64,000 nt of DNA from Sanguinoderma infundibulare (taxonomy: Eukaryota > Basidiomycota > Agaricomycetes > Polyporales > Polyporaceae). Made by a program: the position numbers and the translations under genes. The stretch lies in the NCBI GenBank assembly GCA_032821775.1, contig JAVLRN010000001.1, positions 3,100,001 to 3,164,000 of the forward strand. Reading direction: 5' to 3'. Shown one piece after another: positions 33,911-44,401 of the stretch (positions are counted from its first letter, which is position 1; the number at the start of each line of letters is the position of its first letter). The notes beneath the pieces are model-generated. The model made no database searches. It saw only the letters and a program-made list of their open reading frames with translations, and was not told the origin of the DNA.

Positions 33911-36413
33911 TGCCTCTCCTCCGACATCCCGGATGCGGGGAAAAGACGTAGTACCTGGAAGCGCACAGATTGACACAGAATCACCCATTGAGCGGTGGAA
34001 GCAAGCGTCAGGCGTGCCGCCAGTGGGGCATAGTAAGGCTCCGAAGAGTGCTGCCGGACGACAGATAGCCAACGAGCATCAGCAGCCAAGGACATCGGAG
34101 GAGCAATCATTTGGTTTTCCCAGGAAAACTACCTGAGGACAGGACCGGCGCTGGCGCAGCAGAGGACAGGATAGGTTGGCTTCTGGACGGAAGCGGTGAA
34201 GATCTGAGCTGACCTTGGCCAAGTGGAGACACATGAGCACGCTGGGCCCATGTGCAACGAAGTCAGCAATGACTCCGGTATGACGATCGAGTTGCTAGAT
34301 GGGAAGCAGAATGCCGTATTCCTACGCACGAAAGCCGCATAGATGTCAATCCAATGACAGTAGAAGGCGTTGAGTCGTTGGTATAACGCGCTGATATCAT
34401 CGCAAGCCGTTGATGCCTTTGGCTAGGCCGGACGACGATGCACCAGGCACGACGAGCGAGAACTCCGATGGCAAGGCATTCGGAATTCGTGAGCGTGTCA
34501 TGGAATGCATACATCAATGTCTAAACAAGGTTGGAGAACGTGTGCAGGTCAGCACGGTTGCTCGGATGATTGGATGTTCACGAACCAATCAGACTTGACG
34601 TCGCCGCCTTATTCACGGGTAGGACTGATCATCTGCTGCCATAAAATGGAAGTCCTGTTCTGAAGTAAACGGAGAGTGAGGACGAGCAAAACGGTCATAG
34701 CTCAGGCGGACAGCGTGGTGAAGGAAGAAGGCAAGATAGCACATGAGCGCCTCGAACAGGACTAGGACCGTGTGACTTACTCGTGGAATTACATGCAGAC
34801 GTGAGTCCGTCTGACAACTACATACCCGTACATTTTGTCACTCCGGCTCGCAGCTAAACCTCAGCATTTACTCAGTCGTCATCATGGAGGTGGTGGAGGA
34901 CTTGAAGTGATGATGATGATGACGCTCCTCCTCTCCGGACGAAGGATCCGCCAGTCTCTTCACAGGGTCCGCGTCATCATGCTCGCCGCAATCGCCTCCA
35001 TAGCGACTGCCATGGATAAGGCGTTACCCTTCTTGACCGTAGAGTCTCTCCTGGTCATACCCGGACCTCTCACGGCGTTCGCGGCGTCCCCAAATGACAT
35101 TGTCCCGGTGAGCATAGTATCCTGCTTGGCAATGTCCACCGTGGTATTCTTCGCAGTGCTGCCCTGGGTATCCACCGCACTCTTCACTCCGTGCTGGTGT
35201 CAGTATCCACCAGTTCGCTGCAGAATTCGCGTTCGCGCTCGCGTTCCCGTTCACGTGCACGTTCGCGGTCGCAGTACTCACCCCTGCCAGACTCCTCGTT
35301 TAGAGCTGGCGATTCCCCGAGACTCTCCTACCACCATCGCCATAGCGAGTCTCACGACCGTAAAACGGCACCTCCTGGCCGCGACTTTCGTAGCTACCAT
35401 ATCCAGATTCCGCATGTCGTCTGCCCAGACCGAGTGTTCGCCCCGAGGCTCCTCGGATACGCATAGCCACCTGTTACCAGACCAATGGTTTGGGCGGTGC
35501 AGGTTCCCATAATGTCACTTGCAGCCGTGGTTCCCAGAAGAGCCGTACCTCTGGCCGGATTCTCGCCTAGCGATGGGATTTTAAATCACCATAACGACGG
35601 GACTCTGGGGGGCCGCCGCCATACCGCTGCGAACAATAAGTACAGTTGCTCTTTCCAGTCCGCGGGCTCTGCCTTCGTATGGGCCGCGCCAAGGGAAAGC
35701 CCATAGAGTCTTGCGAGCACCTCGGATTTGCAGTCTCAGACTAACCCGATATGCAGTCCCTCAGGAAGGAGGCGAAGAGGTCTCACGCGAAGACCTCGAT
35801 TGAGTGCCGCGTCCAATTTGTCTTTCTCGGTGTCCATGGCCGACATGACGAGGCTCTGCTCTCCAGGGAACAGCGCCATCTCGAGGGCGCATATATCGTG
35901 ATCGGTCGCGGTCCCACTGCTCCGGGAGGGAGTTTGCACGGGTGAGAATGCTCTTGGTTTCGAAGCGCGAGCTGAGGTCTTCTGAGGTTCGCCACTAAGT
36001 AGCGCGTGGCGGGGTTGACATCCTGCGCTGAGCAGTGGCTCCTCGTTGCAAGGGAATTTTGGGCGTGCGGTCGAGGGCAAGGAGAGTATGGGGAAAGGAC
36101 GGGCAAGGAGAACGGCACGGGGTGACAACGGTACCTGCTTCTGCCCGTCTTGTTGATTGCGCACGACTGGCCAGAGTACGAGCATTCCTTCTCGTGACCG
36201 ACGGGGTTTGTATTAACACTGATCGTTGATGCAGGAACTGCAGGAACGCGTTCAAAATGAAGATGGGATTACTCGTAATGAGCAAATCACCCCGTTGGCG
36301 GTGCGTAATATGCGGCCTTTGGCTGGGACTCGAGTCAGGAGCACACTCGCCGTAGGAATTCGTGGAACGCACCGGGAATAGGGAGCAGATAGCGAAGACA
36401 GCTGCAGCTTATC
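33911..36413. other. 2.5-kb gene-poor region
   Basis: Several overlapping frames but no recognisable protein. Near 35228-35275 a hexamer-like repeat (cgttcg/cgctcg) could encode an Arg-Ser run on the plus strand, within a frame that lacks a credible start and upstream exons. A 225-codon plus-strand frame (34835-35512) overlaps it in another frame. An RS-rich gene with introns I could not reconstruct is possible. Confidence 0.45.
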
Positions 36414-36884
36414 TCATTTTGACTTTGACTTGGACTTCTGCCCGGTGGCAGCCCCGCTGATCCAGTCCAGTTCTATACCCGACTTGTGGGCTCCTCCACC
36501 CAGCTCCAACTCTCCGAAACGTCTACTGAAGCGGCCCATGCGCCCGGTGACCTCGTCCTCGTCCTCATCCATCCCGACGAAACGCGCAGTGTTCCAGAGC
36601 GGGCTATTGGTCGTATCGCGGGTGAGGCGGACGACCGAGCGCGGGGAGGTGGTGTGATGAACGACCGTCGAGCCATCGACGCGAACGAGACGCTGGGGGA
36701 AGACAGGGACGGTGGGGTTTGGGAGGAACTTCTTGGTTTTCCAGACGTGGGTGCGACCGTAGGGCGAGGATGAGACCGAGCGCGTCTGGAGCCGAGGATT
36801 AGGGTTGCCGGAAGCGTAGGCTAAGGCGCGAGTGCTGGTAGCACGCGAGGAGGGAGAGAGGAGGGAGAGAATTGGGTTCGACAT
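36414..36884 (-). CDS. MRPL36: Mitochondrial ribosomal protein bL31m
   Basis: Protein of the large subunit of the mitochondrial ribosome. A basic, Ser-rich presequence (MSNPILSLLSPSSRATSTR) precedes the bL31 core: THVWKTKKFLPNPTVPVFP, RLVRVDGSTVVHHTTSPRS and VVRLTRDTTNSPLWN, then GRMGRFSRRFG. The tail ends in a Lys/Ser run (KSKSKSK). The gene appears intronless. I chose the ATG at 36884. The reading frame stays open further upstream but without another ATG nearby. It diverges from the hypothetical gene at 37211 with 326 bp between starts. Confidence 0.9.
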   Translation of the reverse strand: MSNPILSLLSPSSRATSTRALAYASGNPNPRLQTRSVSSSPYGRTHVWKTKKFLPNPTVPVFPQRLVRVDGSTVVHHTTSPRSVVRLTRDTTNSPLWNTARFVGMDEDEDEVTGRMGRFSRRFGELELGGGAHKSGIELDWISGAATGQKSKSKSK

Positions 36885-37073
36885 TGTCGACCGGGTTCCA
36901 GCCAAGGTTCGGGGTGGTTAGCAGCACGGCGCCACTCTGCCCGCTCACTCCGCCCGCTTGGAAATGCGCGCTTGCCTCTTTGGGATCCGGAGTCGGCTCG
37001 CCCCCCGAGTTTCGATCCGTGTTGGACCTGTGCACCTGGCTTTCGTCTGGCTACGTCATCGTTCGTCTGGTGC

Positions 37074-37079
37074 ATATAA
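37074..37079 (+). promoter_or_regulatory. TATA-like element before the gene at 37211
   Basis: ATATAA about 132 bp upstream of the start codon at 37211, followed by a CT-rich leader (ctgttcctcgtccccctccg). Confidence 0.45.
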
Positions 37080-37210
37080 GGTGGCAAGTACTTCGCGGGA
37101 TCAACATAGCTAGTTTTGCCTGCTCTACTTGACGCTGTTCCTCGTCCCCCTCCGCATTACAATTCTCAGCCCCTCGCTGACCCACTCGGCACCGCTCAAG
37201 TGTAATCACC

Positions 37211-37759
37211 ATGGCTATCGCTTCAACTGTCGAGCTTGCGAACAAACTACACAAGTCCGCTTGGGGGCGGGATTGGCCGGCCAAGTCCGAGGGGACGATA
37301 GAGTCCATGGTAGATCGCGACATGGACTATTTCTCCTACGTCCCGTACAGCGAGGACGGACCCACGTCAGACCAGTTCAACCACGGCAAAAGCACGGCCC
37401 CGATCGAGCCAAAACACACACACCCACGCAACACTAAGCCAGTCGCACTGGCGTATGACGGAGACCCCGACTCAGTCCAGGATGTCCTAGTCGTCCGTCG
37501 CGAGTACGAGTGGCTCCGGAACGCCATCGAGTTTGGCTACTTGGCCCTTTTCCCATTCATCCTGGTAGTCGGCCAGGAAGGCATCGGTTCGTGTTGTCGC
37601 CTTAGGTGTGCTCCCGATTACTTACTAATAGATGTGCCCTCAGGAATGACCATCTTCTTCTACCTGTGTCTCTCTCGTCTTCGGCGTCGGCTCAATACGG
37701 CGATACAGCTCACGGATGCCACGTTCGACGACCATGCGCTATTGTCGAATCGGGAGTGA
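37211..37759 (+). CDS. Hypothetical protein with C-terminal hydrophobic segment
   Basis: Not recognised. The protein starts MAIASTVELANKLHKSAWGR with a soluble, charged first half (SYVPYSEDGPTSDQFNHGK, DPDSVQDVLVVRREYEW) and then a hydrophobic stretch (AIEFGYLALFPFILVVGQEG, continuing TIFFYLCL) before a basic helix (SRLRRRLNTA). The end is FDDHALLSNRE. One intron (GTTCGT...CCTCAG) is predicted inside the hydrophobic part; because its length is a multiple of three, the frame is open even unspliced. About 160 residues. The layout suggests a tail-anchored or single-span protein. Confidence 0.7.
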   Translation: MAIASTVELANKLHKSAWGRDWPAKSEGTIESMVDRDMDYFSYVPYSEDGPTSDQFNHGKSTAPIEPKHTHPRNTKPVALAYDGDPDSVQDVLVVRREYEWLRNAIEFGYLALFPFILVVGQEGIGSCCRLRCAPDYLLIDVPSGMTIFFYLCLSRLRRRLNTAIQLTDATFDDHALLSNRE

Positions 37760-38062
37760 ACCATGTACATCGTCTTTGTCCCCCACCAAGTACGTGCATA
37801 CACACATGCGCATTCTCAGACCATCCCGTCGTTAGCTGTCCTGAACTCGTCTGATTACAATGTACAACATACCAAGTATCTACCTACCTATGCTACAATC
37901 GTGGAAAACAGATTCTACATCTACGAACGCGGGTCTCGTCCAGAGCAGGCCGGTTTGAAAGCCTAGTCCGAGTCGTCATTACGTGCAGGGGCGGCCTTCT
38001 TCCGTTGTGCTAACCAAGTCAAACGTTCGCGTCAATGATCCGCCAACGACGCGCAGGCAGAA

Positions 38063-41000
38063 TTAGAAAGAGAACGCACTGCGCCGTGTCGCCCTCTTCT
38101 TCGCGATGGTCTTGCGAGTCTTGACGTGCTGCTCGAAGTCTTGGTCTTCCGCCCCTTGGCGGCGATGATCTTCGAGCATCTGTGTGGAGTAAATAAGTAC
38201 AAAAGCTATGGCGGATGGCGACCGGACGACTACGTACCGCCTCGAACTCGTCGATTTCTGCATCCGGCTTGTTTGCCGACTTGTTCTGTCGCGCCTGGGC
38301 ATTGACGACTAATCAGCAGCCGCTTCGAACGGCAAACCTACGCTTGGAACATACCTTGACGAGGATCTCCTGAAAGCGCGCGAAAACGGTCTCCTCGTGC
38401 AGCTTGTCCTTATAGGACGGGAGGGCATCGATGAGCTTCTTGAGGGAGCGGTCCGACTTGAACGGCAGCAGCGACAAGCAGAACGCGATGTCGCGCCACT
38501 GCCGAGGGTCTCCCGAGCGCTGGAACCGCTGGCAGAGCTTGTCCACGATGTTCTCAGCTTGCTTCTCCTGGATGCCGGCCGAGCGGGTCAGACAAAACGA
38601 CGCGAAGAACAAAGGACGCGAACGTGCCTTGTCGATATACTTGAAGATGAACTTCATCGTGGCCTGGAACTTCTCTTCGTCGATGGCGTGCGCGCCGATA
38701 CTCAAGTGGCTGATGACTGAAACAGAGGCCGATCAGCGAATGACGGCAGACGGCAGACGAGAAGGACACCGCACCATCAGGCAAGTTGTTGTAGATAGCG
38801 TTGTCCTTTGTGGAGAGCTCGTCGAAGAAGAGCCTCGCGAGGTTCGATATCCGCTCGTCCTCGTCCTCGAGACATTTCGCCATCTCGCCCATCTGCCCTT
38901 TGACCTTGACCATTCCGTTCAGGATCAGGTGCGTCAACACCATGAGCGTGTTCTTCTTGACCACCATGTCGGGGTCGCGAAGGCCCTTGTACAAGTCGTC
39001 ATTGCTCTCGTCGATGATGCTGCTGTACGAGACGGCGACGTCGCCGAGCGCGATGACGATGTTGCTGCGGATGCCGGGGTCGTTGGAGATCTCCAGGACC
39101 TTGAAGAGCAGTCGATGATGCTCGTCGCAGAACTGGGAGCTGACGCACAGGAACTTGCTGAATGCGAGCGTCGCCGTTGCGCGGAGAAGCTTGTTCTACA
39201 CAGGACGAATTGAGGAGCTGGAGACCGAGAATACCAGGCAGCAGACTTACCTTGAACGTGCCAGGGGTCCCCACGATATACACGAGCATGGGACCGAACT
39301 TTGCGAGTAGAGATTCCCGACCATGGAGAAGCTCTTGCTCCCTCATGCCCGCGATCCTCTCGCCGATCTCATCTTCAGCGTTGCCAGCGACCTGGTCCAG
39401 TTCTTCGTGCTCCTTTGACTTGCTTGCCGCGGCGCCACCGATTTTCTCAGCTGAGGCGAGAGGCCCATTAGTGTACAGATGAAGGCGTCGGATGTTGTGA
39501 ACCACATACCCATCTCCCTCTCGTGTTTCTGCCGTTTCCATTCACGCTCGACGAGCTCGAGGAAGACGATCTGCTTGATCGCGACGTGGCCGACGACGAA
39601 CAGCAGCTGACTAAGCTCAAATGCATCACCCGTGTCCTTGTCGTTCTTGTTCTGCGACTTTGCTTGCTGCGTACTAGCGGGTTCGACCTCCTCGTCATCT
39701 TCGTCCATAGCATCTGGGTCCTTCTCCTGCTGTGACACCGTCTTCTTGTGGCCGAACACGCGATGCGTGAGTTTCTTGATGAGATTTCCGCAGAGGATGT
39801 CCGGGCGTTCGCCGAGAGCATACACTGTGTTGATGGCCTGTTCCGCCATCGGAAACCACTCCTTGGATCGGCATGGACGCTGGACCGCGTCCTGGAGCTT
39901 GCGGAAAAGCGGATTATCCATGTCAAGGCGCAGTGTCTTGTCAAGGAGCGAGCCTGCAAACCATCATGCGTAAGTTCACGCTTAGACCAAACGGTAGAGA
40001 TACGCTGACCCTTCACTTTCTTCGCGCTGCCATTGAGTCGTTGCAACGCGACACATGTGTAACGTGCCAGGGTCAAGTCGTTCTATATCTTCACATTAGA
40101 GAGGATGAGCTACAAGTCCGAGATTTGAGCTCACCTTGCCGCGCTCTCCGAGTCCCACCTTAACCAAAGTCTCGACACGATCGGCGACGACTTGCCTCCT
40201 CGCGAGGGCAAGCATACCCAAGATGATCACCGCGCCTCTTCGTTGAGATCTGGGCAATGGCCGCTCAGAGCCTAAACGCGAATGGTCAGTAATGGCAACA
40301 AAATATCGTGGAGGCCAGTGTGGAAGACTGACTGTAAACCGTCCATAGCTTCGATACAATCTCATCGGAGATGCTGCCCTCCTCCATATATTGGCGCATC
40401 ATCTCCTCGAGACTCGTCAACTCTGCCAGCGTCGCATCGTAAGTCATCCTAAACGCACGACGTCAATGACGACACGGAGATAGGTTAGATGCGAGATTGA
40501 CGACATACTCTATCATGTTCTTGGCGACACGGTTGACCTGCTGTTTCGCATCCAAATGATTGATCGGTTCAAAAAACATGAGCTTGTAGCACTCGAGCAG
40601 CCGCGAGCGGACGCTCTTGACCTCCTTTCCATCCTCGCCTGTGGAGTTGTTGTCCTTCGTCCAGATGAGATGGAGCATCTTCTTGATCCCATTCTCGGCA
40701 GTGTCGAACTTGTACTCGTACGATATGCGGAAGAACTCCATCGCCTCAAGCACTTCGGGCTTGTTGGTGGACGTGAGGAGCCGTTGAGCGGTCTTCATTC
40801 CCTCTTCGACCTGGCGGATGAACTCGAGGGCATCGAGGCAGTATTTCTTGCGAAGCTTCTGCTCGAGGTACTGATTTGCGTTCATAGCGCCAAGAGCAGC
40901 GGCTTCATTCACGACTGCATTGAGGTCGAGCTCGGACTTGCGCGGCTTCCTTTTGCTCTTCTTCCGTGGGTTGGGGACACCAGATTCAGAGTCAGAAGCA

Positions 41001-42989
41001 TCGCGCATCTCGACGTCCTCATCCTCATCCTCGTCGGCACCTTCTTCCTCTGCTTCTTCTTCGCCGTCGACTTCCATAGAGTCATCATCTTTACGTTTCC
41101 TATGGAAACATCAGCATTATACTATCAGCGTAGCGTCGCGACTCACGACTTATGCTTCTTCTTTGGCTGCCCACCCTCTCCCTCCTCACCTTCTCCTTCC
41201 TCTTCTTCGTCGTCGCCCTCTGCCTGACTACCCGTTTCATTGTTGTGCTCGACCGCCTTCCCCAAGTCGCCTTCCATCTTCTCCAGCATATCCGACGCCT
41301 CCTTGTACTTCACCTGCCAGTCGGCCTCGCTCAGGGGTCCTCCATACAAATTGTACGGGTGCGTCATGATCAACTTGGTCAGCAAGCAGACCGCGCTCTT
41401 CCGGACACTGCTCGTCTTGTCCTCGAGGGCCTCCACTGCAGCGCGCGTCATGACCAGACGTTGCTGTGGGAACTTGGTGGTGCCATCGCAGAGCTTGGAG
41501 AGGGTGGTGAGGACCTTGACGCGGACGTAAGACGAGACGTCCATCATGCGCTCGAGAAGGGAGTCGTAGAGGCCGTTGATCTGCTTCATATGCTTCGACT
41601 TCTGGGATTGGTCCGACCCATCTTGGGGAGCTTCGGCGAGCTCTTGGATGATGTAACCGATGACTTCGACTAGGGCGATGCGCATCGGGTACGCCTGCGC
41701 GTGGGTCAGGCTCAAAAGCGACAAGAACGAAAGGAAATGAAGACGGACCTCGGAATCGAGTTGGGAGAGCAGCAAACTAAGTTGCTTGAGCACCTGCCGG
41801 GGGGCCAGAGTCGCGAAACGAGTGAGGAAACGCGAGAAGGTGCGGGGGCCTTTGGTGTCCTGGGCGCTGAAGGTCTTGCTTGCGATCTCGCGGAGAATCT
41901 CGCCGCCGAGCTGGGAATGGTCGAACTCGCGCGAGAGGACGTCGAGGCACTCCGCCATCCAATCGGAAAGATGCTCGTGGTATTGTAGCGATTGCATGAT
42001 GGACTTTTGGGCTGCAATTCCATGTGCATGGTGTTTGACGGCGAGACAGATAGCCTTGTAGACACCAAAGCGGATTGGCTGCTGCTTCATGTACTGTTCG
42101 TTCTCAATGATGTGGTATACAGGCTTAAGAACACAGCTGTAAGATGACAATTAGGACCTGGCTGCAAAATAGTAATCGCGAATGCAAATGTTGTGCAAGT
42201 GACTGTGCAACATGCCGTCTGCATGGGAAAATGGCTCTGCCGGAGCAGAGGTTCGAAAGTCATAGAAGCAAATGGGACGCGGGGAATAACGGCTTGCCAT
42301 GGTCCCCCAAGAACCTTCAGCTAAGCCAAGGCCAATCCTCCGAAAAGTAACATGCCTACGAGGAAATAAAGGACGTACTTGATAAACGCTTCTCGTTCTC
42401 CTGTCGTCTGCCAAATCTTCTGTGTCTTGAGTTTCAGGACCCTAGCGATCAGTGCGAGGGTCGCAGGTATTTGGTCGCTCCAGGTCCACGCGTCCGGGGC
42501 CTTGCGCGCGGTTGAACGGGAGGCAGCGGCCTTGCCGCCGCGTCCGCGTCCGCGTTTGGGAGCAGGAGCGGGGGCATCGTCGTCGCCGGCGGTCTTGACT
42601 TTCTCGGCCGCGTTGACGAACAAGTGGAGGAGGAAGGCGTACATCTCGAGCGGCATCTTGTGGGTCATGAAGGTCTGCTGGTCCTCGGTGTCGGCGTCGC
42701 GCGAGGTGGCGTCGACTTCGGCCTGGTAGGCGGAGGATATGGAGTCGATGATCTTGGTCATGTGCATGCCTTGGAGAGAGGCAGCATGTTTGAGGAGGGA
42801 CCGGTAGGCGTCGAAAACAGCGGGGTCGGTAATGGATTCGGAGGAGTTGGCAAGCGCATCGACGGCAGGCTCGAGGAGTTGAGCAATGCCATGGTGGTCG
42901 AAGGAAGAGACGTCAGACTCGTTGTTGAAAGTGTAGGTAGAAAGGTCTTGGATGGCCTCCAGTTCTTCTGTGAGGTCGAATGAGTCCAT
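38063..42989 (-). CDS. cnd1: Condensin complex subunit 1 (Cnd1/Ycs4, CAP-D2 type)
   Basis: HEAT-repeat subunit of condensin, the SMC complex that compacts mitotic chromosomes and acts at rDNA. The protein starts MDSFDLTEELEAIQDLST. N-terminal CAP-D2 sequence follows (GIAQLLEPAVDALANS, KMPLEMYAFLLHLFVNAAE), with a short RGRGRGGK patch. Then come long helical-repeat sections: RFGVYKAICLAVKHHAHG, RFLTRFATLAPRQVLKQL and VRKSAVCLLTKLIMTHPYN. The C-terminal Cnd1 domain includes DPDMVVKKNTLMVLTHLIL and DERISNLARLFFDELS. The tail (VKTRKTIAKKRATRRSAFSF) is basic, probably nuclear-targeting or DNA-binding. Acidic linkers occur near 41000 and 41200. Multiple short introns. Divergent from RPB10 with 181 bp between starts. 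Confidence 0.94.
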
Positions 42990-43170
42990 CGTGTCCAACG
43001 GCGAGGAAAGCGGCGGGCGTTCAGCTGCGGCAGCGCGTGGACCTCGACTTCAACGCGTCAGTCTCAACTACGGTCGCGTATGTCACACCGCGTGACGTCA
43101 CGCGCCACGGACGATTTGCTAAAGGGCAGGTGCGGGCGGGCGGCTTGGTGTGCCTTGGACTCGGACGACG

Positions 43171-43570
43171 ATGGTGAGCAGCGCAGCGTCGACGTACGCA
43201 GATCGTGCTGACCCGCTCTTTCCGTAGATCATCCCCGTCAGATGCTTCTCATGCGGGAAGGTGGTGGGAGACAAGTGGAATGCATATCTAGACCTGCTAG
43301 CGAAGGACATCAGCGAAGGGTGAGTCCTTTCTTGGCTGACGACTCCTCTTCTTGCGTCGCTAACACCATCTATTCCATCCTCCCTCAGTGATGCACTCGA
43401 TCAGCTGCAGCTTAAACGATATTGCTGTCGTCGCATGGTCTTGACTCACGTAGACCTCATCGAAAAGCTCCTACATTACAACCGTAGGTCACCCTTCCTT
43501 TCTCTCCACCTCTCCATCCGCTCACTCTCCCCTAGCGAATGAGAGGAAACCAGACAGAGACAAGATGTAG
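43171..43570 (+). CDS. RPB10: RNA polymerases I, II and III subunit Rpb10 (RPABC5)
   Basis: Small zinc-binding subunit shared by all three nuclear RNA polymerases. The protein reads M, then [57 protein letters not shown] and ends [12 protein letters not shown]. The four zinc ligands (CxxC near the start and adjacent CC later) are present. The first exon consists only of the ATG (43171-43173), followed directly by a 54-nt intron GTGAGC...GTAG (43174-43227). Two further introns split SEG/DAL and HYN/PNE. Length and motifs match the family exactly, so the start-codon exon is strongly supported. Confidence 0.95.
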
Positions 43571-44401
43571 ACCCCCTGTGTACCATTGTACTTCTATCGT
43601 TCTTTTGCATACACGCTTTGGGCCATCACCTCTGGCCACGTACAACACGTCCTCGACTCGTACTGACCACTAGGCCATTTCGCTGTGCTCTGCAATTTTC
43701 ACATCCTCCGCCAACCTCCACCGCGTCAAATCGACGTCCGAGCAAAGTCGTCTTGTGGTGCGCAGTTCAGTTCATACCAGCCCCGTAAAGACAAGACCCG
43801 CCACTCGACAGCTTTCTGGATCTCACCTAGGCAGACGACAAACCTAATTCGGGTTCCACCCCACCCCGATACAGAACAAAGTAACGTTGGAGAGCGAGCT
43901 GGAGGGCTTCCTGGGTACTTAAGTCTCCAATCGAGTGGATGTATGGTCTTCGCTCGAGTCTCTACTTGGGTTCGTGTGAGCCTGCGCTGGACGTGCGTTC
44001 TTGCTACGGGGACGTTAGGTTTGAGCTCGAGCGAGTTGCGCCTGCTAGCAAAGCCAAGTGGTATGATCAGAGGGATGTGCACCAAAGTTAATGCTCGAGG
44101 GCCGATGCCATGCGTTTTGCTGAGGATGATGGATATGCGACCATCGCCAGCCGTCAGTCTGTAAGCCCCCTGACATACGGTCTACAAGCTGCAAGTCCTA
44201 CAGATGCCACGTGTTTTGTGGAGGATGGTGGACTAGACTGGTGCCTCATGCTGAGGCTGAGACCTTGTGTGCGGATACTTGGAGGGACGATCTACGGTTC
44301 AACTGGCATACATCTGCGGCCCGCGGGACGCCTTGTCCGCTCGCTTGCAGGAGTAATCGCAGGATGCTCCAGCAAGGCGGGGTTGTAAGAGGACACACTG
44401 G
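43571..44401. other. Convergent intergenic region between RPB10 and HEM14
   Basis: About 830 bp with no credible gene. It holds the left copy of the 57-bp repeat and the 3' regions of the two convergent genes. Confidence 0.5.
44147..44203 (+). repeat. 57-bp dispersed direct repeat, left copy
   Basis: Matches 46448-46504 in the same orientation at 52 of 57 positions, without gaps; it begins ccagccgtcagtctg. It lies about 200 bp beyond the HEM14 stop. Confidence 0.85.

Noticed and set aside
34835..35512. 225-codon plus-strand frame with hydrophobic stretch
   Set aside because: The start codon is non-ATG or weak, the frame overlaps the RS-coding frame, and no family or splice pattern is evident.
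36885..36905. Longer N-terminus for bL31m (seven more residues)
   Set aside because: The extension starts at TTG; the first ATG in frame is at 36884 and leaves a normal mitochondrial presequence.
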